Of a stretch of 64,000 bases of DNA, positions 8,411-17,266 are shown one piece after another. This stretch comes from UBA2357 sp041916775 (GTDB lineage: Bacteria; Pseudomonadota; Gammaproteobacteria; Burkholderiales; Rhodocyclaceae). The notes beneath the pieces are model-generated. The model was not told the origin of the DNA. It saw only the letters and a list, made by a program, of their open reading frames with translations, and did not search any database. The stretch is from NCBI GenBank assembly GCA_041916775.1, contig JAYRYZ010000015.1, forward strand, positions 1 through 64,000. Reading direction: 5' to 3'. Both the position numbers and the translations under genes were made by a program. Numbering within the stretch: the first letter of the stretch is position 1; each line of letters begins with the position of its first letter.

Positions 8411-9376
8411 TCACAACCATCCGGCGCGACGAAAGCGGAAGAAAAGCACCGCGCCCGCAGCACAGATCATGCCGAGCGCCAACGGGTAGCCGTATTCCCA
8501 GTCGAGCTCGGGCATGTGCCTGAAATTCATCCCCCAGATGCCGGCGAGCGCCGTCGACACCGCAAAGATCGCCGCCCAAGCCGCCAGGCGCTTGCCCGTC
8601 TCCGACTCCTCGATCGTCACCATCGAGAGATTGACCTGAATCGCAGTGGCGATCGTCTCGCGAATGGCATCGATCGAGGTATTGATACGCAACAGGTGGT
8701 CATGCACGTCGCGGAAATACTCCTGCGTGCTGGCACACACCGGCGGCACGCGACCGCCATGCAGCTTGGTGGTAACCTCGAGCAGCGGTGCAACCACATG
8801 ATGGAGTGCGGTGGCACGCCGCTTGAGCCCGTACAACCGCTCGATGCTGCGGCGGGCGGCACCGCGTTCGAAGATCGTGGCCTCGACCTCGTCCAGTTCG
8901 GATTCGATGTTGTCGATGAGCGGAAAATAGCGATCCACCACCGCATCCATCAATGCATAGAAGACGAAGCCTGCTCCGTGGCTGAGCAGTTCGGGCTCCC
9001 GCTCGCAACGCTCGCGCACACCGAGGAAGTCGCGATCGCTGCTGCGACGGATGGAAAGCACGAAGTTGCGCCCGACGAAAATCGCGAGCTCGCCAATTGC
9101 CAGCGCACCGTTCACGAGTTCCGGCATCTGCATCACGACAAACAGCGTGCTGCCGTATTCCTCCAGCTTGGGGCGCTGATGCCCGTTTCGTGCATCCTCG
9201 ACCGCGAGCGGATGCAAGCCAAAAGCCTCCTGCATGCGCGCAAGCTCGTCATGACTCGCGTCCCGCAACGCGACCCAGACCAGACAATCGCGCTTGATCA
9301 GCCAGTCGCCGATGGTATCTGGCCGGATATCGGCGATCTTCTCACCGCCCTGATAGGCGACGCAGTTGATCAGCAT
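8411..9376 (-). CDS. corA: CorA-family magnesium/divalent cation transporter
   Basis: The product is 321 residues, normal for CorA. A large cytoplasmic N-terminal domain ends in two C-terminal transmembrane helices. The hallmark GMN is present in IWGMNFRHMPEL between the helices. It forms a pentameric channel for Mg2+ and similar ions. It lies between cysK and the thioredoxin-like gene. No riboswitch was recognised upstream. Confidence 0.93.
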   Translation of the reverse strand: MLINCVAYQGGEKIADIRPDTIGDWLIKRDCLVWVALRDASHDELARMQEAFGLHPLAVEDARNGHQRPKLEEYGSTLFVVMQMPELVNGALAIGELAIFVGRNFVLSIRRSSDRDFLGVRERCEREPELLSHGAGFVFYALMDAVVDRYFPLIDNIESELDEVEATIFERGAARRSIERLYGLKRRATALHHVVAPLLEVTTKLHGGRVPPVCASTQEYFRDVHDHLLRINTSIDAIRETIATAIQVNLSMVTIEESETGKRLAAWAAIFAVSTALAGIWGMNFRHMPELDWEYGYPLALGMICAAGAVLFFRFRRAGWL

Positions 9377-9418
9377 TGCAGGCCCGACATGCGCAGTCGC
9401 ACACCCTCCACCACAACC

Positions 9419-10408
9419 TCAGCCCGCAGCAGCAAGCGGCTGGCCGCTGGCGTCGAACAGCCCTTCGAACAGTACCGAGCTGAGATAGCGCTCGCCAGAG
9501 TCTGGCAGGATCACGACGATGGTCTTGCCGGCGTTCTCGGGCCGCTTGGCAAGCCGCACCGCAACCGCCGTTGCGGCGCCGCACGAAATACCCGCCAAGA
9601 TGCCCTCTTCTCGAGCGAGGCGCCGGGCATACGTGACGGCGTCCTCGTTCGTCACCGTCTCGATCGCATCGACCAGCGAGAGATCCAGGACCTTGGGCAC
9701 GAATCCCGCGCCGATACCCTGAATCTTGTGAGGTGCAGGCGCGGGTGGCTGTCCCGCACGTGTCTGGGTGAGCACAGGACTGGCGGCGGGCTCGACCGCG
9801 ACCGACTGCACCGCCAGACCGCGTGACTGCTTGAGATAGCGGGTCACGCCGGTGATCGTGCCACCAGTGCCGACACCGGAAACGAAAATGTCCACCTTGC
9901 CGTCGGTATCCTCCCAGATCTCCGGGCCGGTCGTTGCCTCGTGAATCGCTGGGTTCGCCGGGTTGTTGAACTGCTGGAGCAGCACATAACGCTCGGGGTC
10001 GGAGGCCACGATCTCCTCTGCCTTCGCAATCGCGCCCGCCATGCCGCGCGCGCCCTCGGTGAGCACGAGCTTGGCGCCATAGGCCAGGAGCAGCTTGCGC
10101 CGCTCGATACTCATCGTCTCGGGCATGGTCAGCGTCAGCGGAATGCCCCGCGCGGCGGCAACGAACGCGAGCGCGATGCCGGTGTTGCCGCTGGTCGGCT
10201 CGACCAGCTCCTTGCCCGGACCGAGCAGCCCCCGCTTTTCGGCGTCCCACACCAAGCCCGCGCCGATACGGCACTTGACCGAGTACGCCGGGTTGCGCCC
10301 CTCGATCTTGGCGAGCACCGTCGCCCCCGCCCCATCCGTGACACGGTTGAGTCGCACGAGCGGGGTGCGTCCGATCGAAAGCGCATTGTCTGCAAACCAG
10401 TTGGCCAT
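9419..10408 (-). CDS. cysK: Cysteine synthase A (O-acetylserine sulfhydrylase)
   Basis: The product is 329 residues. It makes L-cysteine from O-acetylserine and sulfide with PLP. The PLP lysine motif is SVKCRIG, and the substrate loop EPTSGNTGIALAFVAAARG and MPETMSIERR are CysK-type. This separates it from the second synthase at 17,267-18,157, which has SVKDRPA and is CysM-type. It may be transcribed with corA, which starts 42 nt downstream. Confidence 0.93.
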   Translation of the reverse strand: MANWFADNALSIGRTPLVRLNRVTDGAGATVLAKIEGRNPAYSVKCRIGAGLVWDAEKRGLLGPGKELVEPTSGNTGIALAFVAAARGIPLTLTMPETMSIERRKLLLAYGAKLVLTEGARGMAGAIAKAEEIVASDPERYVLLQQFNNPANPAIHEATTGPEIWEDTDGKVDIFVSGVGTGGTITGVTRYLKQSRGLAVQSVAVEPAASPVLTQTRAGQPPAPAPHKIQGIGAGFVPKVLDLSLVDAIETVTNEDAVTYARRLAREEGILAGISCGAATAVAVRLAKRPENAGKTIVVILPDSGERYLSSVLFEGLFDASGQPLAAAG

Positions 10409-10509
10409 GCCGCTGTTCCTCCATCGTATTGCATTGTTGAGAGCGGATGGACACTAGCAGCAGTCGCCACGACTTGTCGACCGGCTCCGCCCTCTAGCCG
10501 GCCTGCGCC

Positions 10510-13374
10510 TCAGAATCCGCGCAGATCGTCGACTGCCAGTTCAAGCGGCGACCCGACGATACGAGCGAGGGTCTGACCGAACACATCCACATCGTTGTCG
10601 AAGCCACCATGGCTCGCCGCTGCGTCAGTCTCCACCGTCTTGCCATCACGTACCCTGCGGCTCGTGATGATCCTGCGTGCCTTGAGAACATGCCAGCGCT
10701 TCGCGAGACCGGCCTCTCGCGCCGCCTCGCGCCAGTTTCCCAGGGCCGCCGCAGTGCTCGATGCGCCGTCCCAGCCACCATGCTCGGGGTCGGTCACCTT
10801 GTCCATGCCGAGCAAGGGCGTGCGCAGATCGGTCTCGAGCGCATTCGAGACGAAGTAGAGGAGCGATTTTCGATAGATCTTTGCCACGTTGTCGTCGCGC
10901 TCGTTCTCGTCGGACAGGGCGTGGACATGAAGCCGCTTCATCACGTCCGCATGCGCTGCATAGTGCTGCACCGCGAACTCCACGGTGCACGCGGGCGCGT
11001 AGAGGTGCGCGGTGGCGATGCTTTGCACCAGCCCGCGCGCTCCGAACAGGCCCAACAGACGTCCGAGCATGATCGCGCCGGCAGAATGTCCGACCAGGTG
11101 GATCTCCAGCCTGTCGCCCCAGCTACCGCTCAGGCTTGCGAGCGCCCGCGCAAGCAGATCGCCACCGCGTCCCGCAGCACAGCTGCGCTTGGCGTTCTCC
11201 TTCATCTCGCTCCAGATCGGCCGTGCCAGCGGCCGCCCCACGGTGCGCTCCAGCAAGGCATCGCTTGCCTCGCTAATGGCATCGCCGATGCCCCTCGCGA
11301 GCGAAGGCTGACGGCTCAAGCCATCGCCGAGGATGTTGGCGATGGATTCGAGCAGGCCGGTCTTCCATACGATGAACAGGGGATAACAGCCGTTGCCGGT
11401 GAAGTAGCGCCCCATCACCCGCGCCCGCGCGATGCCGGCGGCCTCGCTGTTGAGACCGCCGTGGGCGTAGATCACGAGTCGCTTGCGCTCGCTCGGCGTG
11501 GCGCGGAAGAAGGCGTCCGGCAGCACGCAGGCCTGGTGCATCAGGGTTCGGGTGACCTCGTCCTCGGTCAGGTAGCGATCCATGCGCCCGTCGTTACCCA
11601 GCACGATGCTGTGACGGTAGGCGCGCTCCTCGCTCCACCAGTTGCCGGCATCGACCGCTGCGCGGCCGCCCCCCACCGCGCCGCCCGCGGCGAGACGCCC
11701 CACCACCACCCCGGGCACGCCCAGCGCAGCGACCCAGGCGTCCATCGCGTTTGCCAACCAGTCGGCGTAGCCGAGCACGGCAAAGCCGCCCCGCCCCCAG
11801 TTGCGCCCCCACGAGTTCTGAACGATGAATCCCCGTTCGTTGAAGCCGACCAGCGCAAAGGCATGACCGCCACTGCGCGACGGTTGGCCATCGAACGGAA
11901 TCGACGGCAGGTCCTCATGGCCCGTCGGCACCTTCGCGCTCGACTTCAGGGTGCTCCACCCCTCATGGGTGAAGGCGGAGACATACACCGCACCGACCTC
12001 GTGGATCGCCGCTTGCATGTCGGTGATCGACTGCGTATCGACACGGAAATACACGCCCAGCGTGGTCCGCGTCGCACGCTCGGCCCAGCCGTAGCGCGGG
12101 ATCACCGCCTGGCTCGCGCTGTAGGGCCAATCGCTCTCCAGACACACGCCGTGCTTGTGCCAGCCCTTCAGCGCTCCGCGACAGCTCGAGCCCTCGTAAT
12201 CCTCACCGGCGTACTCGTCGTAGCGCCGCGCAAAGTCGTAGAGCATGCGCGGGCTGACCGAGTCGAACTCCCGCGAGAACTCGGCCTTGCGCCAGCGCAG
12301 GTAGTTCACCACGCACGCCAGCCCGAAGCCAGTGCATGCACCTTCCTGCCCCTGGTCGAGGATCAACCCGGCCTCGGAGTAGGCACCGAGGTAGGCCTTG
12401 ATGTGCTCTTCGGACGGAAGGAGATCCGGCAGCGAGCGCGGTGGCGGCTGGTAGGGGCGATCGCGCAGATCGGAAGGGTCACGGGTCGCATCCAGCCGCT
12501 TGCTGCCTGCCGGCGCGCGCCCCACGGGTGCGGCGGCAACGGCCCCGGCGGGCATCATTGTCGGCCAGACCTTCGCAGCGCGCTCGAACACATCCTTGAA
12601 CCGCTCCAGGCCGTGCGAGCCACCATTCACGAGTTTGCGCGCGGTACGGAGGTCCCCCGCGGCGAGCGCCGCCCGCACCTTACCCGCCACATTCGCGAGA
12701 AACAAGGCCAGCAAGGCCGCCGCGATCTCGGGCGTGTTGGCACCGTCCGGGTTCGCGGTGAGATCGATGGAGAGCGCATCACCATAGCGCTTGTAGTTGA
12801 AGCGCCCGGTGAGCTGGATGAACCCCCGCCCCTTGAAGCGGGCACCGTCACCGGGCTGATTATTGCCGAGGTTTTTGCCGATGCGTGTGCCGGCATCATA
12901 GGCGCTGAAGGGCGCGAGACCGGGCGTGGTGTTGAAGCGCGAGGGCAACTCGGCGATCGGGAGGAAGCCCTCGCTCTCGGCGCGGATCGTGCCCAGCGCC
13001 ATCAGCAGCATCGGACGATCCACAAGGCCTGCGGCGCACATAGCGGCGATGACATAGGGCAGGTAACGCGCGATGTTGGCCGGCTTGGTGGCCGGAAACA
13101 AGGGTTGGACCATTGCGAGATCGACCGGCTCGCTCAGCGCCGGCCACTCGGCCAGCCCCAGCGCATCCTGGCAGCGCGGTCCGACGACGCCATCGGCGAT
13201 CAGGCCGACACCGGTCTGCCAGCGCCTCACCGCCGCCTCGGTGTCAGCATCGAAGACGTCGCCAAGCGCGAGACCCGCATACTCCGTCGCAACCGGACCG
13301 AGCGCCTCGACCAGCGCCGCCTTGAGCGCACGCACCTTGGCGCCCTCGACGCCACGTATCAGGATCATCGCCAT
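10510..13374 (-). CDS. Multidomain hydrolase: PG-binding, GH19-like, C1 peptidase and alpha/beta-hydrolase modules
   Basis: The ATG at 13,374 is preceded by a strong GAGGAGAG site and gives 954 residues; longer frames upstream lack support. Residues about 1-75 resemble a peptidoglycan-binding domain (TEAAVRRWQ, GLIADGVVGP). Residues about 95-275 look like a GH19 chitinase/lysozyme (AESEGFLP with a candidate catalytic Glu, RFKGRGFIQLTGRFNY). Residues about 320-550 form a papain-type C1 fold with Cys347 (QGQEGACTGFG), His504 (GGHAFALVG) and Asn520 (NSWG). Residues about 630-850 hold an alpha/beta-hydrolase with HGG and GHSAG (Ser764). No signal peptide or lipobox is visible. I know no named family with this architecture. 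A secreted or injected cell-envelope toxin is one possibility. Confidence 0.8.
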   Translation of the reverse strand: MAMILIRGVEGAKVRALKAALVEALGPVATEYAGLALGDVFDADTEAAVRRWQTGVGLIADGVVGPRCQDALGLAEWPALSEPVDLAMVQPLFPATKPANIARYLPYVIAAMCAAGLVDRPMLLMALGTIRAESEGFLPIAELPSRFNTTPGLAPFSAYDAGTRIGKNLGNNQPGDGARFKGRGFIQLTGRFNYKRYGDALSIDLTANPDGANTPEIAAALLALFLANVAGKVRAALAAGDLRTARKLVNGGSHGLERFKDVFERAAKVWPTMMPAGAVAAAPVGRAPAGSKRLDATRDPSDLRDRPYQPPPRSLPDLLPSEEHIKAYLGAYSEAGLILDQGQEGACTGFGLACVVNYLRWRKAEFSREFDSVSPRMLYDFARRYDEYAGEDYEGSSCRGALKGWHKHGVCLESDWPYSASQAVIPRYGWAERATRTTLGVYFRVDTQSITDMQAAIHEVGAVYVSAFTHEGWSTLKSSAKVPTGHEDLPSIPFDGQPSRSGGHAFALVGFNERGFIVQNSWGRNWGRGGFAVLGYADWLANAMDAWVAALGVPGVVVGRLAAGGAVGGGRAAVDAGNWWSEERAYRHSIVLGNDGRMDRYLTEDEVTRTLMHQACVLPDAFFRATPSERKRLVIYAHGGLNSEAAGIARARVMGRYFTGNGCYPLFIVWKTGLLESIANILGDGLSRQPSLARGIGDAISEASDALLERTVGRPLARPIWSEMKENAKRSCAAGRGGDLLARALASLSGSWGDRLEIHLVGHSAGAIMLGRLLGLFGARGLVQSIATAHLYAPACTVEFAVQHYAAHADVMKRLHVHALSDENERDDNVAKIYRKSLLYFVSNALETDLRTPLLGMDKVTDPEHGGWDGASSTAAALGNWREAAREAGLAKRWHVLKARRIITSRRVRDGKTVETDAAASHGGFDNDVDVFGQTLARIVGSPLELAVDDLRGF

Positions 13375-13537
13375 TGCCGCTCTCCTCTTCGTGCTGTTCA
13401 CCCCGTTCATGCCATTAAAGACGACCATTGTCATGATGACAATCGCCATCTCGCGAGCGCGAGCGGCGATGGATGAGGGGGACGGACGAAGGGCGTCCGG
13501 GAGACGACTGCAGGATCGCTCGGCGACGCCTTGGAGA

Positions 13538-13780
13538 CTACTTCCTGAGACGTCCTGCCGCGAAGAGCAGGATGATCGCGCCGACCACCGCACCGATGAA
13601 ACCGGCAGTCTCTCCCGGGCGGTAGAAGCCGACGAACTGACCGCCGTAGGTGGCGAGCATCGCGCCGCCTATGCCGAGCAGCATGGTCATGATCAGCCCC
13701 AGACCTTGCGGGCCGGGAAACAGCAAGCGCGCCACTGCGCCGACGATGAGACCAATGAGCAGTGTTCCGATGAAACCCAT
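13538..13780 (-). CDS. Small GlsB/YeaQ/YmgE-type membrane protein
   Basis: The product is 80 residues with three hydrophobic segments (FIGTLLIGLIVGAVA, IMTMLLGIGGAML, FIGAVVGAIILLF) and the glycine-rich pattern of the transglycosylase-associated family. Function in that family is poorly defined; members are stress-linked inner-membrane proteins. A GGGAGGGG site precedes the ATG, which is one base after the stop of the exonuclease gene, so it probably ends that operon. Bases 13,375-13,537 hold no recognised feature. Confidence 0.85.
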   Translation of the reverse strand: MGFIGTLLIGLIVGAVARLLFPGPQGLGLIMTMLLGIGGAMLATYGGQFVGFYRPGETAGFIGAVVGAIILLFAAGRLRK

Positions 13781-13781
13781 T

Positions 13782-14582
13782 TCACCCCTCCCTTGCCGAT
13801 TGCGGCCACGCCGCGAGGAATTGCCGCCAGTGCTCCGCATCCAGCGCCTCGAGCGCGTGCCGCACCCGTGCACACTCGGCCGCGAAGCCGGCATCGTCGA
13901 GTACGCCACGCATGCGCTGGAAGCCCAGATAGACCAGATAGGTGTTGACCACGTCGGTCTCGCAGTAGTCGCGGATCTCGGCGATGCGCCCATCCTGCCA
14001 CGCACCCCAGACCGCCGAGCCGTCCATGCCCAGCTTGCCCGGGAAACCCATCAGCTTCGCGAGCTGGTCGAGCGGCACAGCCGCGCGCGGCTGGTACAGC
14101 GCGAGCAGATCCATGAGATCGAGATGGCGGTTGTGGTAGCGGCTGATGTAGTTGTTCCACTTGAAGTCGCGCGAGTCGGCGTAGTCGCCCTCGCCCTGAT
14201 CCCAGTAGCGCGGCGCGGCGATGCCATGCATCAGGCCGCGGTAGTGCAGCACCGGCAGATCGAAACCGCCACCGTTCCACGACACGATCTGCGGGGTGAA
14301 GCGCTCGACCCCGTCGAAGAAGCGCTGGATGAGCTGCTTCTCGGTGTTATCCGGCTCGGAAAGCGAGAACACGCGAAAGCTGTGCGCGTCCGCGAGCACA
14401 CAGGAGATCGTCACGACCCGCTGCAGGTGGTGCTGGAGAAAATCGCTGCCATGCGAGGCGCGCCGCTGCGCGAAGGCGTGCTCGGCGACATCGCCATCGG
14501 GCATGTCCGCCGGCAGACCCTCCAGCAGGCGAATGCCAGCGACATCGGGGATGGTCTCGATGTCGAACACGAGCACGCCCAT
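13782..14582 (-). CDS. Predicted 3'-5' exonuclease (DnaQ/PolB-like)
   Basis: The product is 266 residues from ATG at 14,582. The ribonuclease H-like exonuclease motifs are visible: Exo I FDIETIPD near the N-terminus, Exo II SWNGGGFDLPVL, and Exo III with YCETDVVNTYLVY. This matches the stand-alone PolB-type exonuclease family rather than a polymerase. The start shares one base with the ydbL stop codon, so it is translationally coupled to the ydbH-ynbE-ydbL genes, although its biochemistry has no obvious link to lipid transport. Confidence 0.88.
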   Translation of the reverse strand: MGVLVFDIETIPDVAGIRLLEGLPADMPDGDVAEHAFAQRRASHGSDFLQHHLQRVVTISCVLADAHSFRVFSLSEPDNTEKQLIQRFFDGVERFTPQIVSWNGGGFDLPVLHYRGLMHGIAAPRYWDQGEGDYADSRDFKWNNYISRYHNRHLDLMDLLALYQPRAAVPLDQLAKLMGFPGKLGMDGSAVWGAWQDGRIAEIRDYCETDVVNTYLVYLGFQRMRGVLDDAGFAAECARVRHALEALDAEHWRQFLAAWPQSAREG

Positions 14583-15004
14583 CACTTCTGCTTCCAGCCG
14601 CCGCCCGCCTGAATCCACCATCCGGGTTGCGCGCGATCCTGCCAGCGTTGCGCAAAGGTCTTGCGCACGTCGGCCTCCCACTCCGGGTGGCCGTTGGCTC
14701 GGGCGATCTCGCGGTAGAGCGCTGCACGGTCGGCATTCTCGGCGGCCACCAGCGCATTCGCCTGGGCACGCTGTGCGAGCGGTACCGCGTTGGCATCCCT
14801 CAGCACGACATTGCCGTCCGCGCCGAGCCCGACCGCACCCGCTGCATACAGCGGTGCGAGCTGCGCGTGCCGCTTCTGCATGGACTGCTGCACGGCATTG
14901 ATCGCCGGCGTGTTGATCTCCAGATTGCCCTGCGCGGCCAGCTGCGCGCTGACCCCAAGGAGCAGGGCGAGGAGCAGCCCCCTCAGGTGAGAGATGGCTT
15001 TCAT
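14582..15004 (-). CDS. ydbL: YdbL-family periplasmic protein (DUF1318)
   Basis: The product is 140 residues with a clear signal peptide (LLLALLLGVSAQLAAQG). The rest matches the YdbL/DUF1318 pattern: NTPAINAVQQSMQKRHAQL and a C-terminal WW-containing tail. In E. coli YdbL assists the YdbH-YnbE bridge between inner and outer membranes. The start overlaps the ynbE stop by 4 nt. Confidence 0.87.
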   Translation of the reverse strand: MKAISHLRGLLLALLLGVSAQLAAQGNLEINTPAINAVQQSMQKRHAQLAPLYAAGAVGLGADGNVVLRDANAVPLAQRAQANALVAAENADRAALYREIARANGHPEWEADVRKTFAQRWQDRAQPGWWIQAGGGWKQK

Positions 15005-15189
15005 TGCTTTTCTCCATTGTCCGCAGGCACGGCAGCCCCGGCGGGATCACGCAGTTGCCAGACCTCGTCGATGATGCGGTCGGCTGCCTTCTCGGCCGCG
15101 GCGGCGGGAAAGTAGATGTTGATCGTCACGCATCCTGCCAGCACGATGCATGGCAGCAGCGTGCAGACGAGCCACTTGTTGTGCAGCAT
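15001..15189 (-). CDS. ynbE: YnbE-family outer-membrane lipoprotein
   Basis: The product is 62 residues. A type II signal sequence ends in a lipobox (IVLAGC), followed by VTINIYFPAAAAEKAADRII, the YnbE signature. In E. coli YnbE is an outer-membrane lipoprotein that docks with the C-terminus of YdbH. It lies between ydbH (30 nt upstream) and ydbL (overlapping), the conserved gene order. Confidence 0.9.
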   Translation of the reverse strand: MLHNKWLVCTLLPCIVLAGCVTINIYFPAAAAEKAADRIIDEVWQLRDPAGAAVPADNGEKQ

Positions 15190-15219
15190 CCGGTGTTCTC
15201 CAGGTTTGTGCCGGGGCGC

Positions 15220-17256
15220 TTACTCGATGACCGGAGACATGTTGGAGGCGATCACGGCACGCACGCGCCCGACCAGATCCGACCAATCGACGCGACGATT
15301 GTAGCCCATGACATCCAGCGCCGGCACACCCCCCCCACGCACGATGCGGAATCGTTCGCCATCCGGCTCCAGGCCAGGCAGGCCGGCCATTTCGCATACG
15401 CCGCCACGCAGCCTGCATGACAAGGCAATTTCGCGGTAACCAAAACTTTCGAACATGCCGAGGAAGCCGCGCTGCAGCGCCGCGATCGCGCCTGCGCCGC
15501 CGAGCGCGCTGATGTTCTGCACCGCGCGCTGGCTGATGCGTCGCGGGTAGTGCCCGGGTGCGCTGCGCAGGCTGGCATCGAACTGCGTGGGCGACCAGCC
15601 GACCAGTTCGAGTGCACCGATATCGACATCGATCCGCCCGGTCATTCCGCCGAACGAGAAGGTCTCGGTCAGGCGCCCCAGGTCCAGATTGCGCGCGCTC
15701 ACATCTGCGGAAAGATGCGAGGCGGCGCCGAAAGGCTCGAACAGCGCGAGCTGCGACACCGTCACCTTGCCGTCGAACACGGACACATCCAGCACGCCGT
15801 CCAGCCGGACCTCGCCCGGCGAGATGCGCAGCCCGGGCAGCACCGCGCTGATCTCGCCCGTCATCGCCGGCCAGCCAAGGGCAGCGGAGAGGCTTGCCAT
15901 CGACACCGGTGCAAGCTCCGCTCGGCCTTGCCCGCGCCAACCGTCCGCGCCACGCTCCACCGCGAGATCGTGCAACTGCAGCCGACCATCCAGCAACGGG
16001 ACGTCGAGAGGGGCAAGCGCAAGCGCACTGCCGCGCAGTTCCGCGTCGATGGAAAACGCACCGAGCGAGAGCCTTTGCCATTTGCCACCCGCGATCTCCA
16101 ACTGCGCACGGCCAACACCATCCTGTCGCCACGGAATGCGTCCGCTCACCGGGCCGAACGCGATGTCCTCATCGACGAAGTGGAGCGCGATCTGGTCCAG
16201 CTTGATGTCGGCAGCGACCGGCGCCGCATCACGCAGCTCCAGGCTCACATCCGCTCGCCCCGCGAAGAGCAGACCATCGCTCTGCCCCGGTCGCAGCAGC
16301 GGCGCGATCCAGCGCGGACCGATGGTGGCGAGATCGGCGCCGACAAGCTTCGCGTGTGCATGAAGAATGTACGGAGGCGCGAAAGAGAGCTCGGCATCGG
16401 CCACCATGGCGCCCACGCCATCCATGTCGATGCGTGCCTGCCGCACACGCAGAGCATCCCCGCGCAGCGCACCATCCAGCGCGAGCGTGACGCCAGCCTG
16501 CAGGTAGAAGGGATGCAGATAGGCCTCGCCCGCAGTCCACGACGCAGCGCCCTGCCATTGCCAACCCTGCGCGTTCGCGGTCGCATTCAGCTTGAATTCG
16601 ACGCCCAGCCCTTCGGCGGCCTGAAAACCGTCTGCCGACGCGAAGCGTCCGTCGGCGAGTCGCCCGGTCAGCGTGAGCGACCCGTCCTTGCCGGAACCTT
16701 GATGACGCAGCGACAGATCCGCACGGCCGGCGACGCTGCGCGCCGCCTCCGGCAGCAGTGGTGCAATCGCGGCAAGCTGCAAGTCGCGCGCCTCGAGCCT
16801 CAGCCCCCCATCTTCGGAATACGCGACTTCGAGCTTTCCGAGCGCGGCGTGATCGAGCATCAGCGAGAGGCGGCTGCCGTCCAGCGCCACGTCCAGCGTG
16901 ATTGCGGTGCCGGGCGGCAAGCCATCGGCGATGAGACGCCCGTCCCCGCACTGCAGCGTGCCCTCGCCGAAGGCCAGCCGCGCACAGCGCAGACTCACGC
17001 CGGACAGCACATGACCAGGCAGTATGAGCGTCTCAACGTGCAGGGAGGCCTCCGCACCGGCTCCCGGCAGGGTCAGCACGACGCCTTGCGCCACGATCGC
17101 TTGCCCGTCGCCATGTTCGAAGGTCAGCTCACCGAGCGAGAGCGCAAACGTCGCTTGCGCGCCGAGTTGTGCGCTGCCGCAGGCAAGGCCCAAAGCCAGA
17201 CCCAAGCCCGCCATGAGGCGGACGCGCGGTGCGGATCCGCTCCACGCGCGTGGCAT
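15220..17256 (-). CDS. ydbH: YdbH-family AsmA-like inter-membrane lipid-transport protein
   Basis: The product is 678 residues from the ATG at 17,256, preceded by GAGAG. An N-terminal hydrophobic anchor or signal (VRLMAGLGLALGLACG) is followed by long repetitive beta-rich sequence of the AsmA/TamB type and a C-terminal YdbH domain (DIDIGALELVGWSPTQFD, RISQRAVQNISALGG). In E. coli YdbH is partly redundant with TamB and YhdP in carrying phospholipids to the outer membrane. The gene begins 10 nt after cysM ends. Confidence 0.87.
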   Translation of the reverse strand: MPRAWSGSAPRVRLMAGLGLALGLACGSAQLGAQATFALSLGELTFEHGDGQAIVAQGVVLTLPGAGAEASLHVETLILPGHVLSGVSLRCARLAFGEGTLQCGDGRLIADGLPPGTAITLDVALDGSRLSLMLDHAALGKLEVAYSEDGGLRLEARDLQLAAIAPLLPEAARSVAGRADLSLRHQGSGKDGSLTLTGRLADGRFASADGFQAAEGLGVEFKLNATANAQGWQWQGAASWTAGEAYLHPFYLQAGVTLALDGALRGDALRVRQARIDMDGVGAMVADAELSFAPPYILHAHAKLVGADLATIGPRWIAPLLRPGQSDGLLFAGRADVSLELRDAAPVAADIKLDQIALHFVDEDIAFGPVSGRIPWRQDGVGRAQLEIAGGKWQRLSLGAFSIDAELRGSALALAPLDVPLLDGRLQLHDLAVERGADGWRGQGRAELAPVSMASLSAALGWPAMTGEISAVLPGLRISPGEVRLDGVLDVSVFDGKVTVSQLALFEPFGAASHLSADVSARNLDLGRLTETFSFGGMTGRIDVDIGALELVGWSPTQFDASLRSAPGHYPRRISQRAVQNISALGGAGAIAALQRGFLGMFESFGYREIALSCRLRGGVCEMAGLPGLEPDGERFRIVRGGGVPALDVMGYNRRVDWSDLVGRVRAVIASNMSPVIE

Positions 17257-17266
17257 CGGGCGTCTC

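Noticed and set aside
10441..10509. A terminator in the cysK-hydrolase gap from the CCGGCT.../AGCCGG pairing
   Set aside because: The stem has an awkward loop and no T-tract on either strand.
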